From Buxus sempervirens (lineage: Eukaryota; Streptophyta; Magnoliopsida; Buxales; Buxaceae): DNA of 64,000 bases. A model generated the notes under the pieces. That model ran no database searches and was not told the origin of the DNA. It was given only the letters and a program-made list of their open reading frames with translations. A program made the position numbers and the translations under genes. Positions 55,947-64,000 of the stretch are shown here, piece by piece (the first letter of the stretch is position 1; each line of letters starts with the position of its first letter). The stretch spans positions 21,198,858 to 21,262,857 of the forward strand of contig OX387190.1 of NCBI GenBank assembly GCA_947561395.2, read 5' to 3'.

Positions 55947-56476
55947 TAGGGTTGCTTATCGAGCCAGGCCGGCCTGGCACGTGCCCTAGTAGCGAGCCAT
56001 GCTGTGCCAGCCCTATAGGGCCCTGGACTCGGCAAGGCATGACGGGCCACGGCTCGTGAAGCATGCGAGCAGCATGACACGCTTTAAGCGTGCCTTACTG
56101 TGTCGGCCCGCATGCTTGCCCAATTTTTACCATTTTTTTAGAATTTTCTATGTTTTTAAGTAATGCAAAATTACAATTTTTAGTAATAGAAATTCTTTAT
56201 TTAAATTTTTTTTAGAAAATTATATCCCAATATGTGTTAATGATAAATATATTTTTTTAGAATTTTTTGTGTTATTTATTTATTTATTTCCTTTTTCTTT
56301 CTAAATTTTTTAATAAATATATTACATTGCCTACGGGCGGCCTGCTAGCCAGTGTGCCTAAGCACAGCATAGTCTAGCCTTAGCCATGCCATGGGCTAGA
56401 CGGTGCTTGGGTATTTATTGAGTTATGGGCTAGGCACAGCTAAATGTGCTTGTGCCGGCCCCGATAAGCAACCCTA
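55947..56476. mobile_element. hAT-like MITE (530 bp)
   Basis: Terminal inverted repeats TAGGGTTGCTTATCG and its complement, each followed by a GC-rich arm, around an AT-rich middle. Flanking 8-bp sequences CACACAAG (55939-55946) and TACACAAA (56477-56484) agree at six positions, compatible with a worn hAT target duplication. There is no coding. Confidence 0.6.
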
Positions 56477-56484
56477 TACACAAA

Positions 56485-56782
56485 CAAACAATAGGACCAT
56501 TGGGCCACCACTTCCGTTGTGAGCGACCTTGGACGCTACCGATCGAGCACTGAGGATTGGAATCCTCTTTAACTACAGCAGATCATGACTATGGCTTTCG
56601 GTTGAACCCTGTGCGTAGTCGTCGGCATTTGATTGACAGAAAGAAGCACGGTTCGTGAACTTTTTTTTTTTGGTAACGGACGGTTCGTGAACTTGGTTGG
56701 GCATCTGGAGACGTAGAACGTTAAACAAATTATTAGGGCCCTTCACGTCCTTTTCGTGTTGTCCTACTCTGTCGTACCTCCT
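56485..56782. other. Intergenic, nothing recognised
   Basis: Short host segment between two transposable elements. No gene-like frame. Confidence 0.5.
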
Positions 56783-56791
56783 TTGTTTCAT

Positions 56792-58070
56792 GGCAAAATT
56801 ACATAATAGGTTTCTTTTTGGAAAGTTTTACAAAAGTTTTACTTCAGGTGGTAATTTTCCGTTCCACAGGCACTCAAGTGGACAGTTCTATCCCTTGGTG
56901 AACTACCGGCGTCAAACATCACAATTCAAAACTCAGCGGCATTTTCCAATCTGTTTCCTTTACACAGTCCCTGAATCAAGACCGCGTAACTGGAGGCATC
57001 AGGCGGAACAGTGAAAATTACGACATCTGGGATCGTACCCTTCTCACGCATCAGTCTGTCTTTGCAGAGACCATCAAGCATCGCTACCACATTGCGGGCA
57101 AGATCGTTTTCCTTCATTTTTTCTGAAAATCTCATTTGCATCTTGTGGGGGCTGCTTTAGCTTCTGTTCTGGGATTTTGAGCGCGAGCATTTTGGCCTGG
57201 ATGGTGAATTTTCTAAGAAGGAAAAATTAATTTTTAGTTAAACTTTTTCAAAATAATTAAGATAAGTCAGAAAAGTTCTAAGTTTTAATTTTTAATGAAT
57301 TTTATAAAAATAATTAATTTTAGTAATATTTCAATGTTAGTAACAAATTCTTCCGAGATGCCCTTGTATGATCATCTTGGGGATGAGGTAAGGAATAATT
57401 AATTTATAATAATAAAATGTTATTAAAAATTAATTATTTTGATAAAGGTTTAAAAAATAAGTCAAAGCTTGAGGACTGAACCTTAATTATGTTGAAAAAG
57501 TTTCACTAAAAATTAATTTTCCCTTTAAGAAAACCAATGCTCTGATCCCTTCCACAAAAACTATCATGTAATTTGTCATCTCCCTTTTCTCCTCTCAGAG
57601 GTCTGTTAAATAATCGAAGAGGGGAAATTGGAGCGGATTTCTTTAAATTTTCGTCGTCATTATCGAAGTCACTACCCATGTCGAATATGCGGATTGAACA
57701 ATCAGTGGTAGATATACGCTTACCCATTCTCAGCTCAGGGGTTTATTTCGACATTGATCTGGAATGATTTGATGAGAGCTTTTCATCTTCTCATTATTTT
57801 CTACATTTCCAAGATTAGATTTCCCGAGAGAAAGGCCTTCAGACCGATCGACTCGTCTCTCCCCTCTTAAGGGCCTGTTAGGAATACGATCTGGAATAAT
57901 TTGGTGAGATTGGTTCCTTCATTCGTCATATTCGGTTGCATCCCTTATTATTATTATTTTTGCCTCTCGCTGTTCCAGCATTCAAGTGCACAGTTTTACA
58001 AAGCACCTCATAGCCTTACTTCCTTAACAACTGTTCTTTCCAAAAAGTAAACCTATTACATAATTTTGCC
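56792..58070. mobile_element. Pack-MULE with a PPR gene fragment
   Basis: Degenerate terminal inverted repeats begin GGCAAAATTA and extend about 100 bp (for example AATAGGTTT and TTTTTGGAAAG in both arms). They are flanked by a perfect 9-bp duplication TTGTTTCAT at 56783-56791 and 58071-58079. The interior carries a piece of a pentatricopeptide-repeat gene. It inserted directly upstream of the fluoride-exporter-like gene. Confidence 0.8.
56880..57141 (-). pseudogene. Captured PPR (pentatricopeptide repeat) gene fragment
   Basis: The minus-strand frame reads MLDGLCKDRLMREKGTIPDVV, then PPDASSYAVLIQGLCKGNRL and ENAAEF. These are typical plant P-class PPR repeats (Y-x-V-L-I-x-G-L-C-K). The next repeat (VMFDAG, SP) is present but out of frame after 56926, so it is broken. 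Whole PPR proteins of this class bind organellar RNA; this piece of about two repeats cannot. Confidence 0.7.
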
Positions 58071-58079
58071 TTGTTTCAT

Positions 58080-59897
58080 AGAACTTATCAATTTGGTTTT
58101 CTACAGGATCTCAATTCGGTTGGTTTAGGGTTCTTCTTTGACGAAATGACGGGTTTTTATCAGGTCAACTGCTATGAAAACGATGTTCTGGTGGGGTTTG
58201 GCCGGCAATGTCGTGAGGCTTTTTTTTGTCTGACCAGAAGTCTTATCTGGCGCGTCTTCAACCCTCCGTCTTTTAGTCTTAAAGGAAAGAAACTCTTCTG
58301 CTCTTTCATCCCTTCCCCAAAGCGCCTCAAAGTTCTCTCTCTCTCTCTGCGTGCTTATTGAAGAGAAGTTATTCTGGCAAGATTTAGTAGGGTTCGAAGA
58401 ACTTGTTCAAGTGCTGGTTGACGCCGTTAATTCATGAACGCGAAGGCTTGACCTCGCCGCTGGTCTAACCGAAATCGGTAAGTGCGTTCGACCATTCTCT
58501 CTCTCTCTCTTTCTCCCTCTCTCATTCTCTCACTAGCTATCGTTGCCCTGGTTGAGCTCTCGCTTTGGAATCTCTGTTCGATTATTTTCATGTTTGTAGA
58601 CCTTTTTAGGATCTGGGGGTTGGCATTCTTTATGTTTCGTTGCTTTTACTGTTCATCGGGTTGTAGCTTTGCTTTTCCTGGATTCTGTATGATTGCAGGA
58701 ACTCTCTTTCCCTCAGTTCCTATAGGTTGGAATTATTTTAGCATTATTATTGCTTTTCAATCTGCGTCCTCGCATTTGTGCGATGGATGGACCCATCTGA
58801 GAGAACAAAAGCGATCAAAAAAAGCTCTCTTTTCACAAATTGCATTTTTGTTGGTGCAGAGAGAGGCTCCACAGGATCTCAATTGGTTGTGCGGGCATGA
58901 TAGTAGCAGGAACTGTTTGGGGCAATTTGTGTATAAAGGCCCCAAATCGTCACAACCGTTGGTTTCATCTGTGAATTATGATCCACCCGTACCCATGAGA
59001 TGGCATCTAATTGGATGAAAGTCATTAGTGGATATCAATCAATGATTTAAAAAGCAGGACTAGTATATTGAACCAGTAAGGAGGTGGATCTGGTTCAACC
59101 AACGGTTCAAATGTAATTAAAGAAAAAAATAGAAAAACTTGGAAACTATTCTATTTAATCTCGTTTGCAAGAGGTTTTTACAGATCTATACTTGACTTTT
59201 TTCGGTAATATCAATTCTATAATCAAGCAAGACGGAGGTTTGTTCCAAACTGTTGATATGTTGATTAGATGGTTCAAGCTGTTCAACCGGCTGGTTGGTT
59301 ATGTTTTTCAAACAGTGATGGAGATGGCTGGTTTCTAAACTGACCCATAAACCCACCTTAACCTGTCTGAATCCCTTTACTACAACACCCTTGATTGGTT
59401 CATAAAAGATGGGACGCTCAATAACAATGCCAGATCATTACTATATGAGGCAAAAGGGTCACATATCAGTAGGAAGATAAATCTGGTGAGACAACAGGAA
59501 TAGCTTCTGCCTCTTTTCTATTTTTTTACTTTTTCAGTTTATAGATGTAAAGAATATTATGATATTTGATTCCCCAGCTTTATTTGTGAAAAAATATTAA
59601 CGACAGGCCTTGCATCTGGTGAAACTGCTGCCATGTGAATAAATGAATTATTGCTTACCTGTTCACTCCATATAAAACAATGGAGTCAGGGGGCATGGAT
59701 TTGGCATATATAAATGGATGTTTGTTATTTATTCATTTATTTTGTTAAGCTACTATCTGAATCAGTTGACCATCCTTATGTGCAATAGGATATACAATCA
59801 CCTTATCTTTTGGTGTTTCAGTTTTTTGCAATCTATCGATTCTTGCTTTTGCAGAATTATCCATACCAAGAGCCATAACCTGGAAGCTAATATTGAT
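58080..59897 (+). other. Upstream region and leader of the FEX-like gene
   Basis: Contains a CT-rich stretch (58497-58535), a donor-like GAAATCG|GTAAGTG at 58478 and an acceptor TTTTGCAG at 59854, compatible with one leader exon ending at 58477 and a second starting at 59855. Another acceptor-like site, GGTGCAG, lies at about 58859. Exact leader structure needs transcript data. Confidence 0.4.
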
Positions 59898-60998
59898 ATG
59901 GGTCCTGGAGGAAATACTAGAGAATCTCAATTGAACAGTGCTTCAGATAGGAGCTCATCAGACAGAGGTCTAACTCAAGATGGTGCCCATAGTGGTGGTG
60001 ATGGAACTAATGTCTTTGAGCCAAGACGAGTCACATCCTTTGGTAGGACAAGTAGTTCAAGTTCTTCTTGGAGAGGGCGTTCCTTGAGTTTTCGTGTTGC
60101 TACTCAAACAACTGATGACATTGAAAGTGAGAACGTTTCTGAGGCAGGAGATATCGGTGATCGAGCTCTTCGTAGTGGTAGATTCTCTGAGAGTGGTAGC
60201 CTCAGGTTGTCCCTAGATAATACAATGGATGATGAAGTTGTGCCTGTTCCTGAGGATGTTTTGTTGCAGTCATATGCTCTTCGGTCCCGTGATTCTGCAG
60301 CATTACCCACCACATCGCCAGTCTCGCCATTGCCTTTGGAAATCATATCTCCTCTTCCCAGTGATTCGATATTGTACTCAAGAGACAATGATGAAGAAAA
60401 AGCGTTCCACAAATCAGGCCAACCTGAAAAGGTTAGTTCTTTTAACTTTTAATCCAATTTATTGTTAGAACTTTTGGTATCATGCTTAATTTTCTATGAT
60501 ACAAGAACAGCAGTAGAGAGTTTACCTTCGACTATTCTTTGATTGAATTGGATCACAAAACATCTTAATAATTGTGCCATTGCTGAAGCTTGACATTACA
60601 TTATGGGCAATAGACTTTGTTGCCCATTGACGAAACATCTTAATAATTGTTCCTTCCTGCTTAGAATAAAAGATGTTTCTTTGGCTTCTTTTGTAGCTGG
60701 TTTGGAGGAATAAAAGGAAAACTTTTTGTTATGTTGAAATTGACAGCATAAATTGTGACAAAGGCAGTCATTATCCAAAACTCTAGTTGCATAATTGGGG
60801 GAAACGAAAATAAACACCAATAACTGAGAAAATTAAGACCCTGACATGATACTATATCGAGAATTTTTTGTTTTAACTAGCTGACCTCAAGATTTTATGA
60901 CATAATATGTTTATTTGCAGGAAAGCAGTGAAGAGGTGTCCCTGTCGTTGGAGTATATTTCATGCCTCTTGCATTTATCTGTTTTTGGAATTCTTGGG
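59898..60998 (+). CDS. Fluoride export channel FEX/CrcB-like protein, N-terminal part
   Basis: First coding exon 59898-60431 (178 codons from MGPGGNTRESQ) and second 60921-60998 (26 codons), joined in frame by a GT-AG intron. The gene continues past the window. The N-terminal region is Ser/Arg-rich and hydrophilic (SENVSEAGDIGDRALRSGRF, ESGSLRLSLDNTMDDE, VPVPEDVLLQSYALRSRD), and the second exon gives LEYISCLLHLSVFGILG, the start of the first membrane helix. I recall this combination from plant CrcB/camphor-resistance homologues, which export fluoride across the plasma membrane. The channel domain itself is not in view, so the call rests on the N-terminal part. The next intron is longer than 3 kb. 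Confidence 0.68.
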
Positions 60999-61920
60999 GT
61001 AATATGCTGAACTTCCAGTTTTACCTTTTTTCCCCCTCTCTTTTCTTACCTTGACCTTTTAAAAGAGTTCTCATTCTTCAATGGGCAACAAAGTTTGTTT
61101 CAGTGGACCAAAAGTCATCTTGAGAATTTTATTTAGGATTTATCATTTGACACTCTTTACTTCTCCCTTTCCTCAAGTTCCAGATTCAGTATATTGTTTG
61201 AAACACTGTATAACTTGGAGACTTTTGTTAAATGTTAGAAATTATTGAGTTTCAAAGCTACGAACCACACCAAATCTGATTAGGTGTTTCTGCTATTATT
61301 AGTAAGACATGTTTTCCTTTTTATTTCTGCAATTATTAATTTCGGAATCTAGAAAGAACAGCTATTTATCTGGGAAATTTTTAAATATGCTCTTAGAAAC
61401 TTTTTATGGTAGAGAGTGTATAGGTATCAATTCAAAAGATTATTTCTTCGTGACGAATTGAGCTCTTTATTGACAGTTCTACATAAGCAACTGTTGAATT
61501 TAACAAGGCACTTTTATCCACATAGCCTTGTGGAAAGCTATGTATATTTCCCATGATTGTTTATTAGGGATAGGGGTCCATTTGGTGTTGGTTGTGTTAT
61601 TTCTGAATAATCAAGAATTTAATTGAAGAGGAAAAAAAAGTCATAAAGTCATCTGTCAGAGATGGCCAACAACAGGTAACCAGCAGAACAAGATAAAATT
61701 GTACAGAAGTAAAGAATTAGTAAACAAAACCAAGAGAACAACTTAATGCCCTCTCGTACAAACCTCCTTCAACTGAATCCTGTAGAAGATACCCTCTCCT
61801 GAAGTCTCACGCTTAGTAAGTGAATGTCATGCCTTGTTGATGATGGTAGATCTGAAATATTTTCATTCCTAGTCACCTTAAGAAACAAGAATGAGAAGAA
61901 ACACATTCCCTAGTAGAAAA
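60999..61920 (+). other. Long intron of the FEX-like gene, first part
   Basis: Begins with the donor GTAATATG. AT-rich, with no exon matching the expected continuation of the channel domain. Confidence 0.45.
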
Positions 61921-62229
61921 TTGTAAACAATAGATTGGTCTAATTTAGTTATGAAATGCCCTTTCCTTTTTGCAGTCATCAAGGAGTCTGTTGTGGACAA
62001 AAGAAGTTTTAGAAGCGAACTCGCTAACTTGTATTGGGCTTTCCATCTTGAACCTCTCTTATTAGAAAGTTGTAAAATTGTAAACAATAGATTGGTCCAA
62101 TTTAGTTATGAAATGCCCTTTTCTTTTTGCAGTCATCAAGGAGTCTGCTATGGACAAAAGAAGTTTTAGAAGTGAAATCACTAACTTGTATTGGGCTTTC
62201 CATCTTGAACCTCTGTTATTAGAAAGTAG
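61921..62229. repeat. 157-bp tandem duplication
   Basis: The block starting TTGTAAACAATAGATTGGTC at 61921 recurs at 62078 with a few differences, extending to about 62229. It lies inside the presumed long intron. The short frames across it are side products of the duplication. Confidence 0.85.
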
Positions 62230-62234
62230 TATGA

Positions 62235-63085
62235 AAGAAAAAAAGGGAAAGATAATGAAGTATAATATGATGGCCTTATTTAGGTTGTAGGCATTATATA
62301 TACATACCTATTGATCATTTTGAAAGCTAATATATCTTCCAAAGCAGCATGATTCTTGGAAATCAGATGCTAATTGGGAACAACAAAGCAAAAACATTGA
62401 AGTGATGGTGAAAAAGACATTATATATATTCAAATGTAGTGGTTGAGTCCTATAAGATATAATTGGTGGTTGAGACCTGTAAGAAATATTGGAAGAAATA
62501 TATTTATTAGCGAAGTTGACCGTAGCGTGACTTTCAACTTTTCTATTGAGCCGATGTGCTATATACTCTGATGTAGAAATGAATTGCATCAAGATATGTA
62601 TTAAAATGGTGGATATTTAAAACAAATCCTATTTGGATACGAAAGTATGTTAAAAATATGACAAAACAAAAATGTTTCTCACATCATAAGCCTAAAGGAA
62701 GAATATACAGTGATATGGAAACAAATCAACATATGTGTAGACAATTGAAAACTTTAGAAAAAAAGATTAATTTCGAGATTAACAAAATCTATAATATGCT
62801 AAGTAAGCCAATAAATTGAGTAAGATAATAATTCACGTAACACTTAATACAAAAAGACACAAAATGTTTTATAATCCATACAAATATCAACAATTAATAA
62901 AAATCTATAAGAAGGTTTGAGTCTTTGAGAATTTAAAAACTAGTTTAAAAGAAACATCTCAAACTAAGTATGTAAAAATGCAAAAGTATATTTGAGTCTT
63001 GAGAATTGAAATAAAGGCTTTATTCCATTTAGTCCTTAGGTGTATTCTCTTTTGGGCATCTGCTAGCATTTCTTTTAATGGGCTG
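62235..63085. other. AT-rich intron or intergenic DNA
   Basis: No exon, RNA gene or repeat recognised. Confidence 0.45.
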
Positions 63086-63329
63086 GATATCTAGGATGTT
63101 TTAGTTTGTGAAAATTTTCAGAATTTGTAGCAGTTTAGATCTTTTATTTCCTGTACATTGTTAGTGTACATGTATCTCTTGATGATTTCTATTTTAATAT
63201 AATTTTCTCTAGTATCGATATCTAGGATGTTTTAGTTTGTGAAAATTTTCAGAATTTGTAGGAATTTAGATCTTTTATTTCCTGTACATTGTTGGTGTAC
63301 ATGTATCTCTTGATGATTTCTATTTTAAT
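63086..63329. repeat. 131-bp tandem duplication
   Basis: GATATCTAGGATGTTTTAG at 63086 recurs at 63217, with three or so differences over 110 bp. The second copy is interrupted at 63330 by a small TIR element. Its missing tail (TAATATAATTTTCTCT) reappears at 63754 beyond that element. Confidence 0.85.
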
Positions 63330-63748
63330 CAAGGATCGACTTTTCGGTGCCGAAAAGGCTTGCTGGCGAGATGTCGGCGAAATGCCGGCGAAAAGGGCCG
63401 AAAAGGCTTTTTTAGCGAAATCGGCGGCGTGCCGGCGAAATGCCATTTTTTGCAGAAAAAAAACATAAATAAGTTAAAAAATATATAATAGACATGATTC
63501 TATACAATTTATATGCGAAAAGTAGATAGAATAAGAAAGTATTTTATCTAATTTATGAACAAATACAAGCACATGAACATAAACAATTACAAGGCTACAA
63601 CTATAAGCACATTAGACCAATTTTGCGAAATTGGCAGCATGTCGGTGGCGTGCCGGTGGCACCCTAGCGAAATGCTGGGGATACCATTTCGGAGTCATTT
63701 TTCATGCTGCTAAGGGCATGAAAAGCGAAATTTTGGTGTCAAATCTTG
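63330..63748. mobile_element. hAT-like MITE (419 bp)
   Basis: Starts CAAGGATCGAC and ends GTCAAATCTTG (inverted match at most positions), with target duplication ATTTTAAT at 63322-63329 and 63749-63756. It interrupts the second 131-bp repeat, which proves it was inserted. Its first 20 bases resemble the element at 9586. The interior is rich in GCGAAA and GCCGGCG. Confidence 0.75.
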
Positions 63749-63756
63749 ATTTTAAT

Positions 63757-64000
63757 ATAATTTTCTCTATTACCAATAAAAAAAAAGTTTAAAAATTCAA
63801 TAATAATCAACAAAAAGTTAGTATGAATAAAAAATTTGAAACCCAAATAATATAGTAATCAAAAACCAGATTTAAAAAAAAATTGATAACAGTATGGGGA
63901 TTGAAAAAAATAATTATATTAGTAATGTGATAAAAAAATTTAAAACCCAAATTTCAAGTTTTATTAAAATTTAAATAACATTTTGATGTTTTTAATTAAT
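63757..64000. other. AT-rich window end
   Basis: Continuation of the interrupted repeat and AT-rich DNA, with no exon seen. Confidence 0.5.

Noticed and set aside
61951..62290. Repeated KCPFLFAVIKESV frames as a duplicated gene
   Set aside because: They arise from the 157-bp tandem duplication in a presumed intron and match no protein I know.

Overview
This is nuclear DNA of a flowering plant. It has GT-AG introns, a split auxin-carrier gene, a plant cold-shock/zinc-knuckle gene, and dense Copia, Tat-type Ty3, Mutator-like and small TIR elements. The species cannot be named from the sequence alone. All family names below come from motif recognition by eye; no database search was possible.

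Layout. 1-2.7 kb: a Pack-MULE (323-2680, 9-bp target duplication) carrying pieces of two host genes. 3.2-4.1 kb: a decayed Ty3 3' end. 4.7-7.0 kb: an intact 8-exon auxin influx carrier gene of the AUX1/LAX family. 7-15.4 kb: intergenic DNA with two small TIR elements. 15.4-16.3 kb: a cold-shock-domain protein gene on the minus strand. 17-20 kb: intergenic DNA with foldback sequences. 20.3-48.4 kb: one 4.45-kb Copia element split by two younger insertions, a full-length 20.9-kb Tat/Ogre-like retrotransposon (21672-42553, target duplication CTGAT) and a 2.8-kb solo LTR (44153-46929, GAAGG). 49.1-55.0 kb: two more Tat-type solo LTRs in opposite orientations, each with its own 5-bp target duplication. 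55.9-58.1 kb: a hAT-like MITE and a second Pack-MULE carrying a PPR fragment. 58.1-64 kb: the 5' part of a probable fluoride exporter (FEX/CrcB) gene that runs off the window.

The full-length Tat element is the centre of interest. Its 1647-bp LTRs differ at only two positions that I can find, so it is young. Gag-protease and RT-RNaseH-aRNaseH-integrase lie on the minus strand and overlap in different frames at an A9 run. Between pol and the 3' LTR sit two antisense, intron-containing genes. One is a six-exon gene for a plant-mobile-domain-like protein. The other is a two-exon gene with its own TATA box.

Every transcription unit of this element is accompanied by a very regular array of 21-bp palindromes, GCCCGTA-N7-TACGGGC, repeated every 27-28 bp, four to five per array. 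The same arrays lie in both other solo LTRs of the GCCCGTA type. The third LTR type has, at the corresponding promoter position, four palindromes of a different sequence, GTATCCGGC-N7-GCCGGATAC, exactly 39 bp apart. Fixed geometry with a changing half-site suggests a cis-element co-evolving with a dimeric DNA-binding protein. The antisense proteins encoded by the element itself are obvious candidates. This is an inference that can be tested.
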